Positions 1 to 7,674 of a DNA stretch of 10,076 nt are shown one piece after another. How positions within the stretch are numbered: the first letter of the stretch is position 1; the number at the start of each line of letters is the position of its first letter. The notes under the pieces were generated by a model. That model was not told where the DNA came from. It searched no databases and worked only from the letters and a program-made list of their open reading frames with translations. Source of the stretch: Thermoleophilia bacterium (GTDB taxonomy: Bacteria > Actinomycetota > Thermoleophilia > Miltoncostaeales > Miltoncostaeaceae); the NCBI GenBank assembly GCA_029861485.1, contig JAOTZF010000043.1, positions 1 to 10,076 on the forward strand, written 5' to 3'. Both the position numbers and the translations under genes were made by a program.

Positions 1-1131
1 GAGGTTCTTGAACTGGAAACCCTGGGTCGCCCAGGCGATGTTCTTGGGGCCGTTCGCGACGAGGCTGCCGCTCACGACGCCGTTGTTACCGTTGTCGCCG
101 TTGGGCGCGTAGCCGGCCCAGCTCACCGAAGCCTTGTTGACCGGCTTCTTCGGCAGCTTGTGCGGCGGGATGTCGGGGTGCGGGTGGCAGATGTAGCCGA
201 CGTACGCGGTCGCCTTCGGTGCCAGGCCGCTCAGGACGACGTAGTTCTCGCCCTTCCTGTACTCCTCGTCCTGCTTGCCGATCTTCACGCCGGTAATGCG
301 GCACAGATCCTTGGAGCCGATGCCGTGGTCGGTGACCTTGACCCGAGGCACATCGATGTGGCCGTGGTTGGTGACCTTGATGGTGCCCACCACGTCGCGG
401 TTGATGACCCGGGGACCCATCCTCTTGACATCGATCGAGTACTCCACCACCGGCGTCTTGGAGTCCTTGGACATGACCGTCGCGGCCTTCCTCACCGACC
501 AGTCGTAGATGTGGTCATAGCGCCCGGTCGCGGTCTTCTCGATGTGAAGGGTCGGACAGTGGACCTTCACGTAGGCATAGCCGCTGATCTCGTACGGCAG
601 GGGCTCGACGTCGGGGAGCCCCGAGGCGGTGGCGGCCGGTGCGGGCTTGCCCGCGTAGTAGTGAAGCTTGTAGGCGCCGGGACTCGTGAGCGGGAGGGCC
701 ATCTCGTAGCCGCCATCACCGGCCGCATACTCGGCGTTGTCCGGGGTGTACTTGCGGTCAGGAAGCTTCTTGTACAGGTCCTGGACATCGACGTACGGCC
801 CGGTGCTGCCGTTGTCAGCGCCCGAGGCCTGAACGACCGGTTCAGGAACGCCGTTGCGGACGCCCCGGACAGCGACCGTCAGGTCTCCGGTCTTGCAGTT
901 GTAGTGCGCCTTGATCAGGCCGCGGTCCACGAGCACGTTCTGCTCGGTGTTCAGGTACGGGATGTTGGCCCAGTCCCCGAACTCGCCGTCCACCGTCGGG
1001 CCGTCGTAGGCATGAGGAATGAGGGTCGCTTTGCTCTCGTCTGCAGCAGCGGTCGCGGGAAGCGCCACGAGGGCGGCAGCCACGGCGGCGCCGGCGAGTG
1101 CAAGCGGAGCGCGCTTGCGGGAGATCTTCAC
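1..1131 (-). CDS. Secreted beta-rich protein with DUF11-like region, C-terminus outside window
   Basis: The frame is open from a GTG at 1131 to the left edge, giving 377 residues with no stop, so the C-terminus is missing. GTG is chosen because a GGAGG lies 10 bases upstream and a signal peptide follows at once: basic MKISRKR, a hydrophobic Ala/Leu/Val stretch at about residues 8-26, and a likely signal peptidase I site after Ala30 (AAA|DES). I infer export by Sec. Residues 41-47 read DGEFGDW, like the opening of some carbohydrate-binding (CBM9-like) modules; this is only a resemblance. Residues 198-217 (EKTATGRYDHIYDW onward) and 230-255 (VEYSIDVKR, then VVGTIKVTNHG) resemble the DUF11/Ig-like repeats of actinobacterial surface proteins. 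Four cysteines remain after cleavage (79, 192, 277, 315); C277 and C315 may pair. No LPXTG anchor is visible, but the C-terminus is not seen. It is divergent from lhr. Export is well supported; the function is unknown. Confidence 0.8.
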   Translation of the reverse strand, partial: MKISRKRAPLALAGAAVAAALVALPATAAADESKATLIPHAYDGPTVDGEFGDWANIPYLNTEQNVLVDRGLIKAHYNCKTGDLTVAVRGVRNGVPEPVVQASGADNGSTGPYVDVQDLYKKLPDRKYTPDNAEYAAGDGGYEMALPLTSPGAYKLHYYAGKPAPAATASGLPDVEPLPYEISGYAYVKVHCPTLHIEKTATGRYDHIYDWSVRKAATVMSKDSKTPVVEYSIDVKRMGPRVINRDVVGTIKVTNHGHIDVPRVKVTDHGIGSKDLCRITGVKIGKQDEEYRKGENYVVLSGLAPKATAYVGYICHPHPDIPPHKLPKKPVNKASVSWAGYAPNGDNGNNGVVSGSLVANGPKNIAWATQGFQFKNL

Positions 1132-1141
1132 GATGGGGGTA

Positions 1142-1146
1142 CCTCC
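1142..1146 (-). promoter_or_regulatory. Ribosome binding site of the secreted-protein gene
   Basis: GGAGG on the minus strand ends 10 bases before the GTG at 1131. It fixes that GTG as the start, since no in-frame ATG gives an intact signal peptide. It is the only classical Shine-Dalgarno site I see upstream of a gene in this window. Confidence 0.6.
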
Positions 1147-1281
1147 GATTGAGAAGGACGCCCGATCGTCATGAGCCGGTCGGCGAGATGTGGGGGGCAC
1201 TCTCGCCAAGACGACGGGTGGACATGTCTTTGCGGGTGTGGGCAGCAGCCAATCGGTGCAGGCGTTCCTGAGAGCTAACCC

Positions 1282-1304
1282 GAAGTTCAGATCACCTTAA
1301 CTTC
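1282..1304. promoter_or_regulatory. Operator-like 23-bp imperfect palindrome
   Basis: Outer arms GAAGTT (1282-1287) and AACTTC (1299-1304) are perfect inverted repeats. Inside them, bases 1289, 1290 and 1292 also pair with 1297, 1296 and 1294, so 9 of 11 positions match around a central base at 1293. It lies in the AT-richest part of the 272-base spacer between two divergent genes, 100 bases before lhr and 150 bases before the secreted-protein start. That placement and symmetry suit a dimeric repressor or activator site. No T-run follows on either strand, which argues against a terminator. The regulator is unknown. The rest of the 1132-1403 spacer shows no RNA gene or coding frame that I can support. 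Confidence 0.4.
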
Positions 1305-1403
1305 TGTTCGTAAATTGCGGGAGGATCTGCGCGTTTCTCTGCCTCTTTCACCGAGTTCAGGCCATGCGCGCAGCCCGGCGGGCGGCGGTTCCCGCCGTCT
1401 AGC

Positions 1404-4400
1404 ATGGGGCCGATGCCCGACGGCCACGACGAGGCGCTCTCTTCCTTCCACCCCGTCGTTCGCGACTGGTTCACGCGCACCTTCGAGGCTCCGACCGAGG
1501 CCCAGGGTCAGGGCTGGCCCGCGATCGCGGCGGGCGATCACGCGCTGATCCTGGCGCCGACCGGTTCGGGCAAGACGCTTGCCGCCTTTCTCTGGGCCTT
1601 GAACCAGCTCGTCGTCGAGCGCCTCGCAGGCGAGGCCGAGACCCGCCTGCTCTACATCTCCCCGCTCAAGGCGCTCAACTACGACGTCGAGCGGAACCTG
1701 CGGGGGCCGCTGACGGGAATCACCGCCGCCGCCGCTCGCCGGGGCCTCGCCCTGCCGGAGATCACGGTCGGCGTTCGCACCGGCGACACCTCGCAGGCCG
1801 AGCGCCAGCGGATGCTCCGCCAGCCGCCCGACGTGCTGATCACCACTCCCGAGAGCCTCTTCCTGATGCTGACCTCGCGCGCTGCGGAGATCCTGGCGCC
1901 CGTGCGCGTCGCGATCATCGACGAGATCCACGCGATGGCGGCGACCAAGCGGGGATCGCACCTGGCGCTCAGCCTCGAGCGGCTGAGCCGCGCGGCCGAG
2001 GGGCCCGTGCAGCGCATCGGCCTGTCGGCGACCCAGCGACCCCTCGCGGAGATCGCGCGCTTCCTCGGCGGCAACGACCGCGCGGCGAGGCCCCGCCCGG
2101 TGACGGTGGTGGACGCCGGCTTGCGAAAGGAGCTGGAGCTCGAGGTCGTGGTTCCGGTGGAGGACATGCGCGAGCTCGATGGCGACCACGTGGCGTACCC
2201 CGAGCACCAGCCTGCGGCGACCGCCGGCACGGAGGGGCATCGGCGCTCTATCTGGCCGGCGATCTATCCGGAGCTGCTCGAGCTGGTGAGGGGCCACACC
2301 TCGACCCTGATCTTCGTCAACAACCGCCGCTCGGCCGAGCGCCTGGCCCTGCGGCTGAACGAGCTCGCCGGGGAGGAGGTAGCACGCGCCCACCACGGCA
2401 GCGTCGCGCGCGAGCAGCGGGTGCAGATCGAAGAGGACCTGAAGGCCGGCCGGATGCCGGCAATCGTCGCGACCAGCAGTCTGGAGCTCGGCATCGACAT
2501 GGGCGCGATCGATCTGGTGGTGCAGGTCGAGAGCCCGCGCTCGGTCGCCCGTGGCCTGCAGCGCATCGGCCGCGCCGGCCACTCGGTGGGCGAGGTGAGC
2601 GCCGGGCGGATCTTCCCCAAGTACCGCGGCGACCTCTTGGAGAGCGCCGCGGTCGCGAGGCGGATGACCCGCGGTGAGATCGAGGAGACGCGCCCGCCCA
2701 AGCTCCCGCTTGACGTTCTCGCCCAGCAGATCGTCGCCATGAGCGCAGGAGAGACGTGGACCGTGGACGAACTCCACACCCTGGTGCGCGGTGCCTACCC
2801 GTTCGCGGACCTCTCGCAGGAGCAGCTGGAGGGAGTGCTCGACATGCTCGCGGGACGCTACCCCTCCGACGAGTTCGCCGAACTGCGCCCGCGGATCGTC
2901 TGGGACCGCGTGGAGAACACCGTGAGGGGGCGCGACAACGCGCGCTCGCTCGCCGTGCAGAACGCCGGCACGATCCCCGACCGCGGCCTCTACGGCGTGT
3001 ACCTGGCCGATGGCCAGAGTCGCGTCGGCGAGCTGGACGAGGAGATGGTCTACGAGGCTCGTACGGGCCAGACCTTCCTGCTGGGCGCATCGGCATGGCG
3101 CATCGAGGACATCACCCGTGATCGGGTCATCGTCTCTCCCGCTCCCGGGGCACCCGGAGCGATCCCGTTCTGGCGCGGCGAGGGGCCGGGGCGGCCGTTC
3201 GAGCTCGGCGCGACGGTCGGCAAGCTTGCGCGCGAGTTGAGTGATGCCCCGCGCGAAGAGGCCGAGCAACGACTGCGCGAGGAAAGCCACTTCGACGAGC
3301 GCGCGGCGAGCAACCTCATCACCTACCTCCGCGACCAGGCCGACGCCACCGGCACCGTGCCGAGCGATCTCACGATCGTGGCCGAGCGTTTCCGAGACGA
3401 GATCGGCGACTGGCGGCTCTGCGTGCTGAGCCCCTTCGGCGCCCAGATCCACGCGCCCTGGGCCCTGGCCGTGCAGGCGCGCCTGCGCGAGCAGGGGGCC
3501 GGGGAGGTGCACGCGCTATGGAGCGATGACGGCATCGCGATCCACTTCCCCGATGCGGACGAGCTGCCCCCCGCGGACCTCGTACTGGTGGCGCCCGCCG
3601 AGCTTGAGGATCTGATCGTCGGCGAGCTCGCCAGCACGGCGCTGTTCGGCGCCCGATTCCGGGAGAACGCTGCGCGCGCGCTGCTGATTCCGCGCCGTCG
3701 GCCGGGGCAGCGCACTCCGCTGTGGCAGCAGCGCCTCAAGGCATCGGCCCTGCTGCAGGTGGCGCGCAACTACGGCAGCTTCCCGGTGATCCTGGAGACC
3801 TACCGGGAGTGCCTGAACGACTGGTTCGACCTCCCGTCGCTGACCTCGTTGATGGAGCGACTGCACTCGGGGGAGACCGCCCTGGTCGAGGTCGAGACCG
3901 GCGTGGCGTCGCCCTTCGCGGGCGCTTTGCTCTTCGAGTACGTGGCCACCTACATGTACGAGGACGACACGCCCGCGGCCGAGCGCCGGGCCCAGGCGTT
4001 GACCCTCAATCGCGATCTGCTCCGTGAGCTGCTCGGCCGCGACGAGCTGCGCGAGCTGATCGACCCCGAGGCGCTCGCCTCGGTAGAGGAGGACGTCCAA
4101 GGGCTGAGCGAGTCGCGCCGCATCACCGCCCCCGACGCACTCCACGACCTGCTGCGGCGCATCGGAGATCTCACGTCGGCTGAGGTCGCGACCCGTCTCG
4201 AGGAAGGGCTCGACCCCCACGACCTGCTCGCTGTGCTCGCCACTGAGCGCCGCGCCTGCCCGCTGCGGATTGCAGGTGCGGAGCGCTGGATCGCCGCCGA
4301 GGACGCCGGGCGGTACCGAGACGCCCTCGGCGCGGTGCCCCCCGACGGGTTGCCCGGCGCGTTTCTGCAGCCGGTCGAGCGCGCCCTCGAGAGGCTGGTC

Positions 4401-5843
4401 GGGCGCTATGCCCGTACCCACGGGCCCTTCACCGTGGACGAGGTGGCCGCCCGTTGGGAGATCGAGGCCGTATCGGTGGACGCCGTGCTCGCGAATCTGG
4501 AGAGCGCCGGTGACATCGCTCGAGGCGAGCTCCGCCCCGGCGGCGTCGGCAGAGAGTGGTGCGATGTCGAGGTGCTGCGGCGGGTGCGCCGCGCGAGCGT
4601 CGCGGCTCTCCGCAAGGAGATCGAGCCCACCGACAACGCCGCACTCGCGCGCTTCCTGCCCGCGTGGCACGGTGTCGACCGACCGCCGGCGCGCCCCGGC
4701 ACCGATGCGTTGCGTGAGCTGATCGGGCCGCTCCAGGGCGTGGCGCTGCCTCCTGAGCAGTGGGAAGGCGAGGTGCTGCCGCGCCGGCTTGGCGACTACA
4801 GCCCGACGTGGTTGGACGAGCTTGCGGCCTCCGGCGAGTTGGTCTGGGTGGGTGCGGGCTCTGGCCGCGGTGGTGGCCGTGTGGCCCTCTACTTCCGCGA
4901 CGAGGCATCCCTGCTCGGTCCTCCGACCGCGGCCGACGCTCCGGACGACGATGCGAGCGCGGCGGTCCGCGAGGCGCTGGCCGGCGGCGCCGCGTTCTGG
5001 GAGGAGCTGGTCGCGGCCGCGGACCTTCCCGCCCAGGAGGCCTTCAGTGCTCTCTGGTCCCTGGTTTGGTCCGGCGAGGTGACCAACGATCTCTGGTCGC
5101 CGCTTCGCGCACCCCGTCGCCTGCCCCCGCTTCGCACCGGACGCACCCGCAGGCGGGGTCGACGCGGGAGGGGCCGGGTCTCGGCCGTGGCCGGCCGGTG
5201 GTCCACCACCGAGCGGCTCTTTGCCACCGAGGCGGCAGCCAGCGCTCGCCGCCGCGCCCTCGCCGAGCTGATGCTCGAGCGGCACGGAGTGCTCACGCGA
5301 TCCGCCGCCCTGTCGGAGGGTGTGCCGGGCGGCTTCGCCGCTCTCTACCCGGAGCTGGTCGACCTGGAGACCCTCGGCGCCTGCCGCCGTGGCTATTTCG
5401 TGGATGGGCTCGGCGGCGCACAGTTCGCGCTCCCTGGCGCGGTAGAGCGCCTGCGGGAGGTCCCCGGGGGGCATGACCCCGTCCCCGTTGTGCTGGGCGC
5501 CGCCGATCCCGCCCAGCCCTTCGGTGCCGCGCTGCCGTGGCCGCGCCGCGATGGAAGCCGGGGCCCCTCCCGGGTGTTCGGTGCCCAAGTTGTGATGCTC
5601 GATGGCGAGCCCGTCCTCTACCTGGAGCGGGGCGGCAGGCGTCTGCTCACCCTCGACGGACCGTCTGCGCGCCAGCTGGCCATCGCGCTCGAGGCGCTCG
5701 CCGGCTGGATCACAGCCGATCCCCGGCGGCGGGTCGCCATCGAGACCGTCGACGGCGAGCCGGTGCATACCGGTCCGCTCGCCGAGCCCCTGGCAGAGGC
5801 GGGCTTCCGGTCCGACCTCAAAGCGATGGTTCTGCGTGCCTGA
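1404..5843 (+). CDS. lhr: Lhr-type ATP-dependent DNA helicase, full length with C-terminal extension
   Basis: A superfamily 2, 3'-to-5' DNA translocase and helicase of the Lhr family, acting in DNA repair in the cytoplasm. At 1479 residues it matches the long bacterial form (about 1500). Visible motifs: Q motif FEAPTEAQ (27-34); motif I APTGSGKT (51-58); SPLKALNYD (86-94); TTPES (147-151); motif II DEIH (173-176); motif III SAT (208-210); motif IV LIFVNNRRS (302-310); motif V SSLELGIDMG (358-367); motif VI QRIGRAGH (386-393). The Lhr winged-helix and DEAD-associated regions follow to about residue 890, including the typical LLQVARNYGSFPVILETYRE near 780-800. The C-terminal extension (about 890-1479) has an Arg/Gly-rich linker (about 1247-1256) followed by AVAGRWS. 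An alternative ATG at 1413 is possible: neither start has a good ribosome site, and a TAGCAT at 1400-1405 would suit leaderless initiation at 1413. The end overlaps nei2 by 8 bases. Confidence 0.96.
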   Translation: MGPMPDGHDEALSSFHPVVRDWFTRTFEAPTEAQGQGWPAIAAGDHALILAPTGSGKTLAAFLWALNQLVVERLAGEAETRLLYISPLKALNYDVERNLRGPLTGITAAAARRGLALPEITVGVRTGDTSQAERQRMLRQPPDVLITTPESLFLMLTSRAAEILAPVRVAIIDEIHAMAATKRGSHLALSLERLSRAAEGPVQRIGLSATQRPLAEIARFLGGNDRAARPRPVTVVDAGLRKELELEVVVPVEDMRELDGDHVAYPEHQPAATAGTEGHRRSIWPAIYPELLELVRGHTSTLIFVNNRRSAERLALRLNELAGEEVARAHHGSVAREQRVQIEEDLKAGRMPAIVATSSLELGIDMGAIDLVVQVESPRSVARGLQRIGRAGHSVGEVSAGRIFPKYRGDLLESAAVARRMTRGEIEETRPPKLPLDVLAQQIVAMSAGETWTVDELHTLVRGAYPFADLSQEQLEGVLDMLAGRYPSDEFAELRPRIVWDRVENTVRGRDNARSLAVQNAGTIPDRGLYGVYLADGQSRVGELDEEMVYEARTGQTFLLGASAWRIEDITRDRVIVSPAPGAPGAIPFWRGEGPGRPFELGATVGKLARELSDAPREEAEQRLREESHFDERAASNLITYLRDQADATGTVPSDLTIVAERFRDEIGDWRLCVLSPFGAQIHAPWALAVQARLREQGAGEVHALWSDDGIAIHFPDADELPPADLVLVAPAELEDLIVGELASTALFGARFRENAARALLIPRRRPGQRTPLWQQRLKASALLQVARNYGSFPVILETYRECLNDWFDLPSLTSLMERLHSGETALVEVETGVASPFAGALLFEYVATYMYEDDTPAAERRAQALTLNRDLLRELLGRDELRELIDPEALASVEEDVQGLSESRRITAPDALHDLLRRIGDLTSAEVATRLEEGLDPHDLLAVLATERRACPLRIAGAERWIAAEDAGRYRDALGAVPPDGLPGAFLQPVERALERLVGRYARTHGPFTVDEVAARWEIEAVSVDAVLANLESAGDIARGELRPGGVGREWCDVEVLRRVRRASVAALRKEIEPTDNAALARFLPAWHGVDRPPARPGTDALRELIGPLQGVALPPEQWEGEVLPRRLGDYSPTWLDELAASGELVWVGAGSGRGGGRVALYFRDEASLLGPPTAADAPDDDASAAVREALAGGAAFWEELVAAADLPAQEAFSALWSLVWSGEVTNDLWSPLRAPRRLPPLRTGRTRRRGRRGRGRVSAVAGRWSTTERLFATEAAASARRRALAELMLERHGVLTRSAALSEGVPGGFAALYPELVDLETLGACRRGYFVDGLGGAQFALPGAVERLREVPGGHDPVPVVLGAADPAQPFGAALPWPRRDGSRGPSRVFGAQVVMLDGEPVLYLERGGRRLLTLDGPSARQLAIALEALAGWITADPRRRVAIETVDGEPVHTGPLAEPLAEAGFRSDLKAMVLRA

Positions 5844-6629
5844 GGGGCAGGTCGCCCACTACAACGCGGCTCAGCTCGCGCGTCTGGCCGGGTGTGACCT
5901 GCGCGCGGTCGAGTCGCCGGAACCGCGGGCCGCGCAAAACGACTTCGAGCGACGCCTGTCCGGTGATCGCATCACCGCCGCGAGAGCGGTGGGAAAGCAC
6001 CATTTGCTGGAGTTCGACAGCGGGCGAGTCCTCCACTCGCACCTGCGCATGAGCGGTCGCTGGCGGGTCCTCGGTCCCGGTCGGCGTCCGCCCCGGGCGA
6101 ATCTCTGGCTGGCACTTCAGACCGACGCCGGCACCGCCGCGCTCTATCGCTGCCCCGCCGTCCGGCTACTCGAGCCCCACGAGCCCCTTCCGGCCCCGAT
6201 TGCTGCCCTCGGCCCTGATCTCCTCGATCCCGCCGTCGACCCCGGGGCGGCAACGGCACGGGCCTTGTTGGCGGCGGATCCCGGGCGAACCGTCGGAGAG
6301 GCCCTGCTCGACCGCGGCTCGTCTCGGGCGTCGGTAACGCGTACAAGGCCGAGGCGCTGTTTCTTGCTCGCGTGAGCCCATGGCGGCTGCTTGCTGATCT
6401 CACGGGGTCCGAGGCAACCCAGCTCGGCCGCATCGGCTCGGAGCTCCTGGCCAGCGGGGTTCGCCAGGCCGCCCGGATCCAGCCGTACCGGGCGCCCTCA
6501 GGGCAACAGGGAAGATGGATCTACAGACGCGCCGGGCGGCCCTGCCGCGTCTGCGGCACGCCCATCGCCTCGCGTGGCCAGGGCGACGCCAATCGCACGG
6601 CGTACTGGTGCCCGCGCTGCCAGCACTAG
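5836..6629 (+). pseudogene. nei2: Nei2 (endonuclease VIII family) DNA glycosylase, split by a one-base frameshift
   Basis: A Fpg/Nei bifunctional DNA glycosylase/AP lyase that removes oxidised bases. The GTG at 5836 is fixed by chemistry: the product starts MPEG, and after Met removal Pro2 is the nucleophile and Glu3 the acid. Lys54 in VGKHHLL matches the conserved beta-hairpin lysine, and HSHLRMSGRW follows at 68-77. This frame reads through GEALLDR, then turns to nonsense and stops at 6373-6375. The expected continuation, LVSGVGNAYKAEALF (H2TH signature), lies one frame over from about 6318 and runs to 6629. It ends in a zinc finger with CRVC and CPRC pairs. Inserting one base near 6314-6318 restores LLDR-x-LVSGVGNAYK, aligning without gaps to the family pattern LLDQRVLAGIGNVY, in a protein of 264 residues. 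It overlaps lhr by 8 bases, implying coupled translation. The lesion could be real or a sequencing error; no slippery heptamer suggests programmed frameshifting. Confidence 0.88.
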
Positions 6630-7603
6630 GGCAAGGAGCCGAACATCTTGCGCCTCCGCCGGTCCTCGACCAGCTCCTCGTTGATCTCGGCGCCGATCAG
6701 AACGAGGATTCCGGTGATCCACAGGAATACGAGGTAGACGACCACGAATCCCAGACCGCCGTAGACGCGGTCGAAGGAATTGAAGCGCTCGATGTACTCG
6801 GCGAAAAGGCGCGAGGCCAGCACCCAGCCCCCCGTCGCGATCAGCGCCCCGGGCAACTCGGTCCAGAGGCCCCGGCTGCGCGCGTTGGGGCCGAACGTGT
6901 AGATGGTCAGCGCGTAGACCAGGAAGATGCCGACCGCGCTCAGGATCACCAGGTTCTGGGCCAGTGCGGGCGCGGTCTCCTCACCGGTGAGGCGCCGGGC
7001 GATCTCGTCCACGAGGCCAGGGCCACCGACGAGCGCGACGGTGGTCGCGACAATGAGCAGGCTGAAGGCCAGCGCGAAGGAGATGTGCACCATCTTTCCG
7101 TGCAGGTAGCGCCGGTGCGGTACGGAACGAGCGCGGTCGATGCCGCCGATCAGCGTGCCACTGACGTTTCCCGCCAGCCAGATCGAGCCGAGCAGACCGG
7201 CTACGAGGAACAGCGCGGTGCGGCCTGTGTTCTCGGTGGCCGAGCGCAGCGCATTGTTGATGATGCGGCGCACGTCCTCCTGCAGCCCGTCCCCGTACTC
7301 GTCCAGCAGGGCCTCGTAGCTGAACGAGCCGGGGAGCAGGCCCACGAGCGAGACGATCACGAACAAGAGCGGCACCGTCGCGAGGAAGGCGTTGTATGCG
7401 AACTGGCTCCCCTTGGCGGTGATGTCGTCACGTGCGCAGCGAATGAATACGCCACGGATGCGCCGTGCGAGCCAGACCGGCGCTCTCAGGTAGCTCGCGA
7501 TGCTGCGGCGCAGCGAGGTCTCTCGGCGGAACGCGACCGTCTTCCGATCGACGGATCGCCTGGGCCGAATGACCGGCTCTGTCGGCTCGCGGTCAGTACG
7601 CAC
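6626..7603 (-). CDS. YihY/BrkB-family inner-membrane protein
   Basis: A 325-residue integral membrane protein of the YihY/virulence factor BrkB family, formerly misnamed ribonuclease BN; the biochemical role of the family is not settled. A basic cytoplasmic N-terminus (residues 1-58, rich in Arg) precedes the family signature DDITAKGSQFAYNAFLATVP (59-78). About six membrane segments follow, near 68-90, 128-148, 173-193, 215-236, 247-268 and 281-305. The conserved end YGGLGF...WITGILVLIGAEINEEL (281-311) is present, then a basic tail (RRRRK). The length is normal for the family. The GTG at 7603 is the likely start: the ATG a few codons upstream is in another frame that soon stops. No strong ribosome site is visible. 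Its TAG stop overlaps the nei2 stop in a shared CTAG. The gene is divergent from the oxidoreductase across an 83-base spacer with a large palindrome. Confidence 0.93.
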   Translation of the reverse strand: MRTDREPTEPVIRPRRSVDRKTVAFRRETSLRRSIASYLRAPVWLARRIRGVFIRCARDDITAKGSQFAYNAFLATVPLLFVIVSLVGLLPGSFSYEALLDEYGDGLQEDVRRIINNALRSATENTGRTALFLVAGLLGSIWLAGNVSGTLIGGIDRARSVPHRRYLHGKMVHISFALAFSLLIVATTVALVGGPGLVDEIARRLTGEETAPALAQNLVILSAVGIFLVYALTIYTFGPNARSRGLWTELPGALIATGGWVLASRLFAEYIERFNSFDRVYGGLGFVVVYLVFLWITGILVLIGAEINEELVEDRRRRKMFGSLP

Positions 7604-7634
7604 GATCCGTCACCATCTCACAGCCCGGATGGGA

Positions 7635-7666
7635 CATCGCGCCACGGGGCGCCCCGTGGCGCGATG
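7635..7666. promoter_or_regulatory. Perfect 32-bp palindrome between divergent genes
   Basis: CATCGCGCCACGGGGC (7635-7650) is followed directly by its exact reverse complement (7651-7666), with no spacer and no mismatch. It sits 31 bases from the YihY-family start (7603) and 20 bases from the oxidoreductase start (7687), so it would cover the promoter zones of both divergent genes. The most likely role is a site for a dimeric or tetrameric regulator controlling one or both genes. As RNA it would also form a very stable hairpin. A terminator role makes little sense, because both genes read away from it and no T-run is present. Confidence 0.55.
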
Positions 7667-7674
7667 CGATCGCG

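Noticed and set aside
160..1152. 330-codon plus-strand frame opposite the secreted-protein gene
   Set aside because: The minus-strand reading has a ribosome site, a signal peptide and normal protein composition. The plus-strand product is a Val/Asp/Arg-rich mirror without motifs.
1287..3512. Long open frame antisense to lhr (741 codons, minus strand)
   Set aside because: It lies wholly opposite the well-supported lhr gene, is very rich in Arg, Ala and Gly, and shows no recognisable domain. It is a typical mirror frame of GC-rich coding DNA.
3516..5768. Second long antisense open frame opposite lhr (750 codons, minus strand)
   Set aside because: Same reason: low-complexity composition, no motifs, fully opposite a conserved protein. 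It only shows how rare stop codons are in this base composition.
6313..6322. Programmed -1 ribosomal frameshift in nei2
   Set aside because: No X-XXY-YYZ slippery heptamer and no obvious downstream stimulatory structure is visible. A one-base deletion or sequencing error explains the data better.
7666..7673. GCGATCGC octamer resembling the cyanobacterial HIP1 repeat
   Set aside because: A single copy in high-GC DNA, partly sharing bases with the large palindrome, is no evidence for HIP1; I did not see it repeated.
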